Shown one piece after another: positions 42,380 through 50,798 of a stretch of DNA of 50,798 nucleotides. The notes beneath the pieces were generated by a model. The model did not search any database. It was not told the origin of the DNA and was given only the letters and a program-made list of their open reading frames with translations. Within the stretch, counting starts at the first letter, position 1, and the number at the start of each line of letters is the position of its first letter. Origin of the DNA: a bacterium (GTDB lineage: Bacteria > Armatimonadota > Zipacnadia > Zipacnadales > Zipacnadaceae); contig JAUVXR010000019.1 in the NCBI GenBank assembly GCA_030603495.1, forward strand, positions 1-50,798. The letters run 5' to 3'. The position numbers were made by a program, and so were the translations under genes.

Positions 42380-43717
42380 ATGACTGAATTGTCTGCACCA
42401 CAGGTAACAGTAATTGGCGCGGGCCTAGCTGGCGCGGAGGCGGCCTGGCAGGCCGCTCAGGCCGGGGCCGAGGTTATCCTCTACGAGATGCGCCCCGCCT
42501 CTACCACCCTGCTTCACCGGACCGATCTGCCTGGTGAGCTGGTGGGCACTAATTCGCTGGGCGTAGGTGTCCCCGAGAAGGCTAGCGGGCTGCTCAAGCA
42601 GGAGCTGCGCCAGCTAGACTCACTGGTTCTACGGTGCGCCGATGATAGTGTGGTCTCCAGCACGCACGAGCTGCTGGTAGACCGCACGGCTATGGCAGGC
42701 GCGATAACCGATAGCATCGCTGCTCATCCCCGAATTGAGCTGCGCCGCGAAGAAGTCACCGAACTGCCCGACACCGAGCCATTGATTGTCGCCACCGGCC
42801 CGCTCACCTCCCAACCGCTGGCTCGCTCCGTGTACCGGCGACTCCGCGAGCCCTACCGCTTCTTCTACCAAGCCAGTGCGCCTGTCGTCTCGCTCAGCAG
42901 CATCTGCGAGCGGGGGCTGCTACCGGGTTCCCCACGTGATCCCGAGGATGAGACCGGTCTCAATTGCCTGCTGGATGAGAGCGCTTTCGACGCCTTCTGC
43001 GCCGCTGTTGCTGCGGCCCAGACGACCCTTCCTGCGGAACATGCCCGCGAGGAGATGGTCGACCGCCATCTCCCCATCGAGGCGATGGTGCATGATCCCC
43101 ATCTGCTGCGGCGTGGTCCGATGAATCCCGGACGGCTGATGGACCCCGACAGCGGGCAGCGCCCGGCGGCAATCGTGCGGCTCCTACCGGAGGATGCCGA
43201 GAGCGAGTTATGGCGGTTGTCCGAAATGGCCACTGGCCTGCTGCCTGAGGAGCAAGAGCAGGTATTCGGGATGATCCCGGGTCTGGAGGGCCTCGAAATC
43301 GTTCGCCCCGGGCAGATCGCCCGCAGCGTCTGTCTCTGTGCTCCTGCCTTCCTGGCGCGCAGCGGTCGCGTACGCAATGGCGAAGGCCTGTTTCTGGTCG
43401 GGGGGTTGATCGGCACGGCGGACTACGTCGAGGCGGCGGCCACTGGCTGGCTGGCGGGAGTCAATGCTGCCCGCTGGGCTCAAGGCCAACAGCCGGTGCT
43501 CTTCCCTCGAGAAACGATGCTCGCAGCGCTGATGAATCGCCTCACCGGAAGCAATCCTGACACCTTCGCACCCCAGCTGGTCAACTTCGGGATGCTGGCC
43601 GCGGTGCCTGGCGACTCGGACCTGAGTAAGGAAGAGCGGCGCCAGGTACAGATAGAGCGCTCCCGAGCCGCCGTAGCGGAGTTCGTCGCCGAGCCGGGGC
43701 CGGAGCCGTCCGGTTAA
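42380..43717 (+). CDS. trmFO: tRNA (uracil-54-C5)-methyltransferase, folate dependent
   Basis: The 445-residue flavoprotein makes ribothymidine at position 54 of tRNA using methylenetetrahydrofolate and FADH2. The FAD-binding N-terminus (VTVIGAGLAGAEAAWQAAQAG), the YEMRP segment, the ELVGTNSLG region and the late FLVGGLIGTADYVEAAATGWLAG are family hallmarks. It lies next to the tRNA cluster, divergently transcribed. Confidence 0.94.
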   Translation: MTELSAPQVTVIGAGLAGAEAAWQAAQAGAEVILYEMRPASTTLLHRTDLPGELVGTNSLGVGVPEKASGLLKQELRQLDSLVLRCADDSVVSSTHELLVDRTAMAGAITDSIAAHPRIELRREEVTELPDTEPLIVATGPLTSQPLARSVYRRLREPYRFFYQASAPVVSLSSICERGLLPGSPRDPEDETGLNCLLDESAFDAFCAAVAAAQTTLPAEHAREEMVDRHLPIEAMVHDPHLLRRGPMNPGRLMDPDSGQRPAAIVRLLPEDAESELWRLSEMATGLLPEEQEQVFGMIPGLEGLEIVRPGQIARSVCLCAPAFLARSGRVRNGEGLFLVGGLIGTADYVEAAATGWLAGVNAARWAQGQQPVLFPRETMLAALMNRLTGSNPDTFAPQLVNFGMLAAVPGDSDLSKEERRQVQIERSRAAVAEFVAEPGPEPSG

Positions 43718-43749
43718 CAGTCCGTACATCGAAAGGGAGGTGGGGTCGC

Positions 43750-44454
43750 ATGTTGTACGTAGGAGTGGACGTCGCTGTCGCCAAACCGATGGACATCGTA
43801 GTGCTGGGGGATGATCGGGGCATCAAGGAAGTGGAGCAGAGACGAGGTCACGATAAGGTTGCCGAGTTTATTGAGTCTCTGGGAGAAGAGATATGGGTCG
43901 CAGTTGATGCCCCCAGATGGCTCAACACCGGCAGAATGGCAAATGAGAGTTTCCGTAGTAGCCTCTCGCATCCACCGCGAAAGGGGAAGTATCTTAATTG
44001 TCGGTTTGTGGAGTATGAGTTGGGACGACGCCGGTTGCCCTGCTACTTCACCCCGGCTGGCGAACTAACCTCTGGCAAGAAGTGGATGCAGGAGGGTTTC
44101 GATCTGTATGACACGCTAGAAGATGCACGCTTCGAGGACTTTGTCAACCAGCTAGACCTCCCCGACCGCCTCATGATGGAGTACTACCCCCACGCCTCGT
44201 TCACGGCACTATCGGCCCGCTACCCCGGCAAGAAGGGCACCTCGGAGGGGCGTGAAACCCGTTTGGATACGCTTGCAGACTATGGCGTTCCTCTGGAAGA
44301 TTTGGCGTATCTTACGACCGACGGCCTCGACGCTCTAGCTGGAGCCGTAACCGCGCACGCGCTGCGCCACAGCAAGCAGCGTCACATCCTGGGTGACGAA
44401 GAAGAGGGTTATATGGTGCTGCCCAAGGGGTTGCCCGAGGACTGCTCGTCGTAG
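43750..44454 (+). CDS. DUF429-family protein
   Basis: A 234-residue protein with the DUF429 layout, probably an RNase H-like fold: an N-terminal YVGVDVAVAKPMD strand with acidic residue, a second acidic strand (IWVAVDAPRW), EYYPHASF in the middle and a C-terminal DGLDALAGAVTAHAL helix. The function is unknown; some members are predicted nucleases. GGGAGG lies before the ATG. It faces the methyltransferase gene tail to tail. Confidence 0.8.
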   Translation: MLYVGVDVAVAKPMDIVVLGDDRGIKEVEQRRGHDKVAEFIESLGEEIWVAVDAPRWLNTGRMANESFRSSLSHPPRKGKYLNCRFVEYELGRRRLPCYFTPAGELTSGKKWMQEGFDLYDTLEDARFEDFVNQLDLPDRLMMEYYPHASFTALSARYPGKKGTSEGRETRLDTLADYGVPLEDLAYLTTDGLDALAGAVTAHALRHSKQRHILGDEEEGYMVLPKGLPEDCSS

Positions 44455-44487
44455 CTACTCCGCGATCGCTCCCCTGGCGCAGTGAGG

Positions 44488-45288
44488 CTACGAGCCGGGT
44501 GTGATAACGCCGTATTCGATCCGGCTGCTGCCGCCTGCGACAATCTCCGCCTCGAAAGGCAGCGTCTGCCAGTAGTCGCTGCCACGGCGCTGTTTGATGA
44601 CCACGGCACGGGTAGCTACCCGGCGGGCCTGTTCCAGCGCCCCAATAGCTACCGGCCGGTCATTGGCTATCGCGCGCAGCGGCGCCATCGCTCGGGAAGC
44701 CTCGATCGGCTGATCGAAGATCGGGTCGAAATAGACCACGTCGAAGCTGCGGTGGGAAGATTCGCGCAGGAAGTCTTGATAGTCGGCGTGGTGGACCTCG
44801 ATGCGCCGCATTGCGGCGGCGATGTCGTGGGGACTGATCTCGTAGGTCGCCAGGCCGTGAGCGCTGAGCTCGGCCAGCACAGGCATCTGCTCAACCCCCA
44901 CCACTTTGCCCGGCTCCTCGACCACCCAACTGGCGACGATGGCATCGCTGCCCCGCCCCAGCGTACAGTCCAGAACACTATCACCCCGCCCTAGCTTCAT
45001 CGCCGTAATCATCGGGTCGCCGCGGTCTGTCTTGAGATTGTGGATGCGGACCTTAGCCATATTGGGATGAAAGAAGTACTCGAGGCTTCTGGCCGGCTCG
45101 TAGTAGACCGGCTGCTGCTTGCCGGCAACCACCAGGACACCGCTGACCTGCTCGTCAGCTACCAGGGCGGCCAGGCTGCGCTGACGGCGGGGGACATCCC
45201 GGCAATCCAGGCGCTGTGCCCAGTTCTGGGCCTGGCCGCGCGCCTGGGCATCCGGGTTGCGGGAGGTAGTCACCACCAGGCTGCTCAT
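44488..45288 (-). CDS. RsmJ-like class I SAM-dependent methyltransferase
   Basis: The 266-residue protein has an N-terminal region of about 80 residues, then a Rossmann methyltransferase domain with motif I around VLDCTLGRGSDAIVA and the catalytic-type DPIF (VVYFDPIFDQP). The DPMF/DPIF context and following basic residues resemble RsmJ, which methylates G1516 of 16S rRNA; another rRNA or small-molecule target is possible. ATG at 45288 has GAGGG seven bases upstream and is ten bases after the cimA stop, so it is probably cotranscribed with cimA. Confidence 0.75.
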   Translation of the reverse strand: MSSLVVTTSRNPDAQARGQAQNWAQRLDCRDVPRRQRSLAALVADEQVSGVLVVAGKQQPVYYEPARSLEYFFHPNMAKVRIHNLKTDRGDPMITAMKLGRGDSVLDCTLGRGSDAIVASWVVEEPGKVVGVEQMPVLAELSAHGLATYEISPHDIAAAMRRIEVHHADYQDFLRESSHRSFDVVYFDPIFDQPIEASRAMAPLRAIANDRPVAIGALEQARRVATRAVVIKQRRGSDYWQTLPFEAEIVAGGSSRIEYGVITPGS

Positions 45289-45298
45289 CATACTACCC

Positions 45299-46888
45299 TC
45301 AGGTGGATTGGTCCCCAAGGTGGCGGGCCAGGCCGTAGATGATGCTGTCTACTAATGCCTGCCAACTGGCCTCGATGATATTCTGGTGCGCTCCGACGGT
45401 GGCCCAGGTCCGCTCGCCGTCGGTGGCCTCGATCAGTACCCGTACGCTCGTGGCCGTTCCGCGTGTGGCATCCAGTACGCGCACTTTGTAGTCGGTCAGG
45501 TGAATCCTGGCCACATCGGGATATTTTTCGGTCAAGGCCTTGCGCAAAGCGAGGTCGAGGGCATGAACCGGTCCATCACCCTCCGCCGCGGTGTGAAACT
45601 GCTGTCCGTTGACGTCAATCCTTATCGTCGCCTCGGCGTACGGCTCAGCGTCGTGCTCGTGCTTTTCGACGATAACGCGGAAGCCGTGAAGCTCAAATAG
45701 CTTGGGCGCATCCCCACGCAGCCGCTGTGCCAGCAGCTCTAGTGAGGCCTCCGCCGCCTCAAACTCGTAGCCCTCGTACTCCCGCTGTTTTACCGCCTGG
45801 AGCACCTCAGCGACCAGGGGATCGTCTCGGGCCAGGTCCGGCCACAGGCTCCTGAGCTTATGCACGACGGTGCTGCGTCCCGAATAGTCGGAGACCAGCA
45901 GCCGCCGCTCGTTCCCCACCGTCTCGGGGTCAGTATGCTCAAAAGAGTCCGGGCGCTTGAGCACAGCGTCAACGTGCATCCCGCCTTTGTGCGCGAAGGC
46001 CGTTGGTCCCACATACGGGGCACGGTCATCCGGCGGAAGATTAGCAATCTCATTAACGTACACCGAGACGGCCGTCATCTGCTTGAGCCTACCCTCGGGC
46101 AGGCAGCGCCGCCCTAACTTGAGCTCCAGGTTGGGGATAAGCGTACACAGGTTGGCGTTGCCGGTGCGCTCCCCGTAGCCGTTGATGGTGCCCTGCACCT
46201 GCGTAGCGCCAGCCTCCACCGCGATTATGCTGTTGGCGACGGCCACACCGGTATCGTTGTGGGCGTGGACGCCCAGAGGGAGGTTAAACTCGGCGACAAC
46301 TGCCGCCATTATCTCCTGAATTGCCCGAGGCATTGTGCCACCGTTGGTGTCGCATGGCACCAGCCAGTCGGCGCCGCCGCGCGCCGCCGCATGCAGCGTG
46401 GACATGGCGTAGTCAGCATCGGCGTGGTAGCCATCGAAGAAGTGCTCGGCGTCGAATATTACCTCGCGCCCCTGGCTCTTGAGAAAGGCCACTGAATCCT
46501 CGATCATCGCCAGGTTCTCCTCCCGCGAGACACACAGGACGTCGGTTACGTGTAGGTCCCACGCCTTGCCGAATATGGTAACCACCGGGGCCCCGGAAGC
46601 AATGAGATACTTGAAGCTGGTGTCATCTTCCGCGTTGATGGCCTTGCGGCGAGTGCTGCCGAAAGCGGCCAGCTTGGTCTGGCCCCAGTCCAGGTCCTGG
46701 GCCTGGGCGAAGAACTTCTGGTCAGAGGGGGTCGTTTCATTGGGAAAGCCCCCCTCGACGTAGGCTACTCCCAGGTCAATGAGACGCTGGGCAATGCGCA
46801 GCTTGTCTTTCACGCTGAAAGAGATCTGCTCGGCCTGACAGCCGTCGCGCAGAGTCGTGTCGTAAACTTTCACGTCCACTTCTTTCAT
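45299..46888 (-). CDS. cimA: (R)-citramalate synthase
   Basis: The 529-residue enzyme condenses pyruvate and acetyl-CoA to citramalate, opening the threonine-independent route to isoleucine. It is a DRE-TIM lyase: YDTTLRDGCQ with the catalytic Arg, GVHAHNDTGVAVAN for metal binding, NGYGERTGNANL, and a C-terminal LeuA-type regulatory domain (about 385-529). The N-terminus YVEGGFPNETTPSDQKFF matches the long CimA type rather than isopropylmalate synthase. ATG at 46888 has GGGGG eight bases upstream. Its T-box reads an Ile codon, which supports the assignment. Confidence 0.9.
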   Translation of the reverse strand: MKEVDVKVYDTTLRDGCQAEQISFSVKDKLRIAQRLIDLGVAYVEGGFPNETTPSDQKFFAQAQDLDWGQTKLAAFGSTRRKAINAEDDTSFKYLIASGAPVVTIFGKAWDLHVTDVLCVSREENLAMIEDSVAFLKSQGREVIFDAEHFFDGYHADADYAMSTLHAAARGGADWLVPCDTNGGTMPRAIQEIMAAVVAEFNLPLGVHAHNDTGVAVANSIIAVEAGATQVQGTINGYGERTGNANLCTLIPNLELKLGRRCLPEGRLKQMTAVSVYVNEIANLPPDDRAPYVGPTAFAHKGGMHVDAVLKRPDSFEHTDPETVGNERRLLVSDYSGRSTVVHKLRSLWPDLARDDPLVAEVLQAVKQREYEGYEFEAAEASLELLAQRLRGDAPKLFELHGFRVIVEKHEHDAEPYAEATIRIDVNGQQFHTAAEGDGPVHALDLALRKALTEKYPDVARIHLTDYKVRVLDATRGTATSVRVLIEATDGERTWATVGAHQNIIEASWQALVDSIIYGLARHLGDQST

Positions 46889-46927
46889 CACACTTACCCC
46901 CATCTGTGGCCCGCGGTCCGAGCCACC

Positions 46928-47215
46928 AAAAAGCCCGCCTCCGATTGCTCAGAGACGGACATTCTAATCCGCGGTACCACTCTGATTGACGAGTCTAAGA
47001 ACTCGCCCACTCTGACAGATACGGGCGCGATCTCTATCAGCGCCGATATCCTCTCCGGATAACGGTAGAGTACCGGCCCAGCTTACTCAGCTCGCTGCTT
47101 TTCAGCCGGCGGCTCCGGGGTGATTTTCAGGTTGGGTTATCCTACCGGGCTTGCACCGTCCCCGGCTCGCTTACAGGTCCACCAGCCCTACTCGTCCCCA
47201 TCATCGCCTTTGTGT
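46928..47215 (-). ncRNA. T-box riboswitch of cimA, Ile type
   Basis: On the minus strand the leader shows GGGGACGAGUA and AGCGAGCCGGGGA (stem I), the antiterminator signature UGGUACCGCGG (46969-46985 area) and a terminator (about 46928-46960; ten-pair stem with CCGUCUCUGA, then TTTTT). The specifier segment GAAA-AUC gives Ile codon AUC at 47122-47124, at the same offset from GAA as in the valS leader. Confidence 0.9.
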
Positions 47216-47221
47216 TAGTAT

Positions 47222-47251
47222 AGTATACCACAACGCTCGGGTCTTATGCAA
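47222..47251 (-). promoter_or_regulatory. Promoter of the cimA T-box transcript
   Basis: TTGCAT (47246-47251), 18-base spacer, TATACT (47222-47227) on the minus strand. Confidence 0.65.
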
Positions 47252-47306
47252 CTTGTGTACTTGTCTCAGAGGATGGTTGCGCAGGAGTGCCGCTTTGTCT
47301 GGGCGG

Positions 47307-47361
47307 TGTCAGAAGTACTGCCCGGGTAGGTTCTGGAAACGCGCGTACCCCTGACCACCGA
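47307..47361 (-). pseudogene. Remnant of an LptD-like C-terminus
   Basis: Downstream of the PD40 gene and in another frame, the minus strand reads ARFQNLPGQYF then TGA. The LptD-like gene ends ARFESLPGQYF then TGA, and the DNA matches closely over the last dozen codons. No more of the gene is visible here. It looks like the end of a lost second copy. Confidence 0.6.
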
Positions 47362-48237
47362 CTACCAGGCCGCATTCATGTCGTTCGCCGGATTGTTGGT
47401 AATGTTGGTCTGATTGCTACCATTGGCCTCCATAGCGTAGATTTCCCAGTTGCCATCGCGGCCGCTTTGAAACGCAATTTGGCTGCCATCGGGCGACCAG
47501 GCCGGGTAGGCATCGTTCGCCGGATTGTTGGTAATGTTGGTCTGGTTACTGCCGTCGGAATCCATCACGTACACGTCCCGGTTGCCAGCGCGGTCGCTGG
47601 TAAACGCGATTTGGCTGCCATCGGGCGACCAGGCTGGCGCGTAGTCGCGTGCCGAATTGCTGGTCAGGTTGGTTGGAGTGCTACCGTCGGCATCCATCAC
47701 GTACACTTCGTAGTTGCCATCGCGGTTGCTCTCAAACGCGATCTGGCTGCCATCGGGCGACCAGGCCGGGGAGCAGTCGCCGGCCGAATGGTTGGTCAGG
47801 TTGGTCTGGTTGCTGCCATCGGCCTCCATCACGTAGATTTCATCGTTGCCATCGCGGTAGCTGAAAAACGCAATTTGACTGCCATCGGGCGACCAGGCCG
47901 GGTCGAGATCGGACACCGAATTGTTTGTCAGGTTGGTCGGGTTGCTACCGTCGGAATCCATCACGTACACTTCCGCGTTGGCATCGCGGTTGCTTTGGAA
48001 CGCAATCTGGCTGCCGTCGGGCGACCAGGCCGCGTCTTCGTCAGCCGCCGAATTGTTGGTCAGGTTGGTCGGGTTGCTACCGTCGGTTTCCATCACGTAG
48101 ATTTCCCAGTTGCTATCGCGGTTGCTCTCGAAAGCAATATTGTTCGGGGCCAGCCCGGCCCCCGTCCCGCCACATCCTCCTATGAGCACTACCAACGTGA
48201 CAATTAACCACACTGCTACTGTCTGACGCATCACCAT
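47362..48237 (-). CDS. PD40 (TolB-like) beta-propeller lipoprotein
   Basis: A 291-residue exported lipoprotein (lipobox LIGGC) made of six 44-residue PD40 repeats of the pattern IAFxSNRDGNxEIYVM-DGSNxTNLTN and AWSPDGSQ. These form blades of a TolB-type beta-propeller; six blades is a usual number. The sixth repeat ends at AAW followed by TAG, just where other repeats have TGGTCG, so the last blade lacks its SPDG strand. Repeats are very similar at the DNA level (132-base period), indicating recent duplication. ATG at 48237 follows AAGGA closely; ATG at 48231 is an alternative. Confidence 0.85.
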   Translation of the reverse strand: MVMRQTVAVWLIVTLVVLIGGCGGTGAGLAPNNIAFESNRDSNWEIYVMETDGSNPTNLTNNSAADEDAAWSPDGSQIAFQSNRDANAEVYVMDSDGSNPTNLTNNSVSDLDPAWSPDGSQIAFFSYRDGNDEIYVMEADGSNQTNLTNHSAGDCSPAWSPDGSQIAFESNRDGNYEVYVMDADGSTPTNLTSNSARDYAPAWSPDGSQIAFTSDRAGNRDVYVMDSDGSNQTNITNNPANDAYPAWSPDGSQIAFQSGRDGNWEIYAMEANGSNQTNITNNPANDMNAAW

Positions 48238-48343
48238 CAATTCCTTTGTTGAGATATAAGCCCGGACGCAACTTGGCTCCTGGCCTACTGGTTAGGTACT
48301 TTCGCCATCGTCAGCACAAATCCTGCCCCGCTGCGGAGCCGGA

Positions 48344-50713
48344 TCAGAAGTACTGCCCGGGCAGGCTTTCGAAGCGTGCGCCGGTACGGCCAATGCCCAG
48401 GAGACGCTCAGGCGCGGGGAAGGCCTTGATGCCCAGGTTCAGCCGGAATTCATTCAACTGCTTGCTGTAGGCCACCGAGGCAATCAAGCAGTGCAAATCA
48501 CGGGTAAGCTCGACGTCCAGTGTCGTAAGTTCATTGCGGTAGCCGCTGTAACCCGCGAGTAGCTCCACTCGCCAGAAGCGATGCCACGCCCAGTCCAGTT
48601 CCATCGTGGCCCGCGTCATTTCGGAGCGCCGCAGGTCGTATTCACTGCCTAGTGCCAGATAGAGGCGGTCCGGCTTCACCTGCCGCCAGCGCAGGCTTAG
48701 TGGCCGCCAGCGGGCCTGGTCGAGACTGTAACCCGACTGTAGCTCGAGCTTCGAGGAGGCGCTGGGCATATACTCAGTGCGCAGCAGAGCATCGCGCCAG
48801 CGATCGCGGATGAAATCGTAACCGGTAGACAGGAAAATGCGCGAGTGATTCGGCATCAGTCGCACCGTCTCCCAGTATACGTCGTGGCGCCGCCCGCCGT
48901 AATCCAGACGTATAGGCGCGAAGCCTTTGCGTGCCTGGTGGCCGTAGCGTACCTGACTGGCCCAGTGACCACCCCAGTCTTGCCGGAGGGTAGTGTTGAA
49001 GCGGGTGGTGTACAGGGCCGAACCCTCGTCATAGAAGGCTTGCAGGTAGCGCCCTCTCACATCGAGTCGCGTCCGCCGGCCCAGACGCCGCTCGCCCCCG
49101 CCCAGGTCAATGTCTAGAGCCGTGCGCCCTACCGTCATTCCCTCGGGGTCCTGGACATACCTACCCAGCTCCAGGGAAGTGCGAAAGGGCACGCGGCCCA
49201 GCAGTTTGTAGTCGCCCAGGCGCCGGCTTTCTGTGCTGATGGTTATCTCAGGCAAGCGGTTGAGGGCATAGTATCCGTCGCCGGTGTAGGCGCTCCCGTC
49301 CAGGTCGTAGCGGTTGTCGGCGAGCAACTGCCAATCGAACCAGCCAAGATTGCGGTAGTATGCGAACCGCGCATCCATCTCGTCGTCGGGCTCTTGGCTG
49401 TCTGTGCTGGTGCTACGGCTGCGCCGGCGGGCGTTAGTGTACAGGCTCCACCGTGTCCGCTGCCCGGGCCGCTGCTGGTGATTCAAGCTCATGTTATACT
49501 GCCGGCTAGTGCTCCACCCGGAGGCGGTCACTGAGCGGCGTAGGCCGAGTTCCGACTGCGTTTTTGCCGTATTGCGGTACAGCCGCCAATCCAGCCAGTC
49601 AGAGGTACTTGTGCCGAAATAGCCGCTGTTGTGCTGGTAGCTGCCCCGGATGTCCGAACGCAGATTGTCGCTTAATAGGTATTCGTGGTGAATTCGTCCG
49701 GTTAGAGAACCCACGTCGGGCTCGAAGAACAGTGAACCCTCGGCGCGGTGGCCGTCAGTGTCCAAATAGTGTTCCAGGCCCCAGCCGGTGCCCCGTTCCT
49801 CAGTGACGTGCGCCTTGGCTATCCCCCAGCCGGCGTATCCGGCCAGGTAGAGGTAGGCAAACTTCGCGTAGCCGCCTTCGACCTCATTTACACCCAGTTC
49901 CGGCACGATGCGGTTCCGGTCCTCTTCCAGGGACATTACCACATTAAAGGGATAGCGAAACAGCCGCATACCCAATAGATACAGAGTTGGTTTTTCGATG
50001 ACGACCTTGTTGCCCGGGCGCAATTCGGCGTGATGCGAACGCAGCGCGTAGTGGGCGTGCTCCAGTTCGCAGGAGGTAAGCTGCCCGTTGAAGAGTTCGA
50101 CGAGATTGCGGTCAGGATCGGCTTTTACCTGGCGCCCCTCGACATAGAGCGGCTCGTAGACCTGCTCCGGCCCGAAGAAATCCGGTTCAATGCGGGAACG
50201 GCCCATATGCAGTTCCCAGCATTCCGTCTCGAGGTTGATCAGCAGTTTCTCGCCCTGACTATCCTGGTTGGGCGTCTCGACGCGCAGATTGCCGTGCACC
50301 ATCACCTGTTCGCCCTCTTCGTCAATCTCCACCACATCGGCGTAGATGGTCATGTCCTCCATGCGCACCACGACGTTGCCCTTGTAGACGATGACGCCCG
50401 CCTCATAGTACACCTCGTCAGCGTGTACCAGATTGATCTGATCGCCAGTGGGTTCGGTCGGGAAGGGCTGCACCTCGATAGGTTCGCCAGCGGGTGGTGG
50501 GGCGGGTGTCACCGCGGGTTCCGGGGGAGCAGCGGGGATATCCGGCGGCTGGCGCAGACTACCCGGGGGTTGACCGGGCGCGTCTGCGGTCTCCTGGTGC
50601 TCGAGTGGCTCGGCCTGGGGAACGGCCGGCGGCTCCGGAATGTCGGGCGGCTGTTTAAGGCCGGCGCTTGGTTCGTCGGGGGTGGGGGGAGGCTTGGCGG
50701 CATCAGCAAGCAT
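48344..50713 (-). CDS. OstA/LptD-like outer-membrane protein
   Basis: The 789-residue protein has a proline-rich segment (about 1-85), an OstA/LptA-type beta-jellyroll domain (INLVHADEVYYEAGVIVYKGNVVVR onward; repeated V-x-G-N-L/V strands) and a long beta-barrel-like region ending in Phe (LPGQYF), as expected for a BamA-folded protein. LptD brings lipopolysaccharide to the cell surface; in other diderms the paralogue may export other lipids. ATG at 50713 overlaps the end of an upstream frame; GTG at 50794, directly after an in-frame TAA, is another possible start. No signal peptide is visible from either start, so the 5' end is doubtful. Some of the N-terminus may be encoded further right. 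Confidence 0.75.
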   Translation of the reverse strand: MLADAAKPPPTPDEPSAGLKQPPDIPEPPAVPQAEPLEHQETADAPGQPPGSLRQPPDIPAAPPEPAVTPAPPPAGEPIEVQPFPTEPTGDQINLVHADEVYYEAGVIVYKGNVVVRMEDMTIYADVVEIDEEGEQVMVHGNLRVETPNQDSQGEKLLINLETECWELHMGRSRIEPDFFGPEQVYEPLYVEGRQVKADPDRNLVELFNGQLTSCELEHAHYALRSHHAELRPGNKVVIEKPTLYLLGMRLFRYPFNVVMSLEEDRNRIVPELGVNEVEGGYAKFAYLYLAGYAGWGIAKAHVTEERGTGWGLEHYLDTDGHRAEGSLFFEPDVGSLTGRIHHEYLLSDNLRSDIRGSYQHNSGYFGTSTSDWLDWRLYRNTAKTQSELGLRRSVTASGWSTSRQYNMSLNHQQRPGQRTRWSLYTNARRRSRSTSTDSQEPDDEMDARFAYYRNLGWFDWQLLADNRYDLDGSAYTGDGYYALNRLPEITISTESRRLGDYKLLGRVPFRTSLELGRYVQDPEGMTVGRTALDIDLGGGERRLGRRTRLDVRGRYLQAFYDEGSALYTTRFNTTLRQDWGGHWASQVRYGHQARKGFAPIRLDYGGRRHDVYWETVRLMPNHSRIFLSTGYDFIRDRWRDALLRTEYMPSASSKLELQSGYSLDQARWRPLSLRWRQVKPDRLYLALGSEYDLRRSEMTRATMELDWAWHRFWRVELLAGYSGYRNELTTLDVELTRDLHCLIASVAYSKQLNEFRLNLGIKAFPAPERLLGIGRTGARFESLPGQYF

Positions 50714-50798
50714 TGTCCACCAGTACCGGGGAGCAGAGGACTCGCTGATTGCCGTCCTGCGCTTCGACAGTGGCGCTCTGGGGATAGTAGACACTTAC
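50703..50798 (-). CDS. C-terminal end of an upstream gene (partial)
   Basis: The minus-strand frame open at the right edge reads VSVYYPQSATVEAQDGNQRV and ends in TGA at 50703-50705, overlapping the proposed LptD start by 11 bases. The composition is protein-like. It may be the tail of a gene of the same operon (an LptC- or LptA-like protein would be expected), or the true N-terminal part of the LptD-like protein split by a frameshift. It cannot be identified from 31 residues. Confidence 0.4.
   Translation of the reverse strand, partial: VSVYYPQSATVEAQDGNQRVLCSPVLVDNAC

Noticed and set aside
47287-48207. A 306-codon repetitive open frame opposite the PD40 gene
   Set aside because: Its repeats (VGxVATVGIHHVHF type) only mirror the 132-base PD40 repeats on the other strand, which encode a known fold with a lipoprotein signal.

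Overview
The window is a GC-rich bacterial chromosome segment, densely packed with genes on both strands. A large OstA/LptD-type outer-membrane protein and a phosphoheptose isomerase point to a diderm cell envelope. Two T-box riboswitches (valS and cimA), folate-type TrmFO, DUF2993, DUF456 and VanZ genes and CCA-encoding tRNAs are typical of Terrabacteria and Firmicutes-like genomes. The combination suggests a deep-branching diderm lineage, perhaps Armatimonadota-like or another candidate phylum from an environmental genome. This placement is inference from gene content; there is no rRNA gene here.

Layout. 1-7.2 kb (minus strand): a redox and metalloid operon led by an ArsR repressor with a palindromic operator inside its own promoter. 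It continues with a COG0701 permease, a mini-thioredoxin, a DGC zinc-binding protein, a tiny ORF, two exported thioredoxins and a CcdA-type electron carrier, then a broken acr3 arsenite-pump relic, and ends in an orphan acetyl-CoA synthase (AcsB-like) with a complete A-cluster cysteine set. 7.3-18.7 kb: a stand-alone LigD phosphoesterase, a Tad-like protein, an HtrA-type protease with a duplicated tail, an aconitase, an M14 peptidase-vanZ-trxA operon, and an operon of ArsB/NhaD permease, HgdC-like activator, CAP protein and gmhA. 18.9-21.1 kb: an accessory patch of unknown genes, including a pair that both look histone-fold-like, the second with two membrane helices. 21.2-33.7 kb: guaB, an ABC ATPase with destroyed catalytic motifs, queH, a HEAT lipoprotein, DUF456 and DUF2993 proteins, a GT39 glycosyltransferase with an FAD oxidoreductase, a hybrid-free sensor kinase, and a radical SAM gene relic lacking its core. 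33.2-40.4 kb: T-box-controlled valS with a small membrane-protein gene, then tig-clpP-clpX. 40.4-42.1 kb: seven tRNA genes (Leu, Lys, Arg, His, Arg, Gly, Pro), all minus strand. 42.4-47.2 kb: trmFO, a DUF429 gene, and T-box-controlled cimA followed by a methyltransferase. 47.3-50.8 kb: a PD40-repeat lipoprotein and an LptD-like gene whose last codons are duplicated downstream of the PD40 gene.

How the genes work together. The left operon looks like metalloid-responsive thiol-redox export: cytosolic thioredoxin electrons could pass through CcdA to the exported thioredoxins, next to the permease. The right half is mostly housekeeping: protein quality control (tig, clpP, clpX), translation (valS, tRNAs, trmFO, queH), purine synthesis (guaB) and isoleucine synthesis (cimA). 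The two T-boxes read Val and Ile codons, which matches the genes they control.
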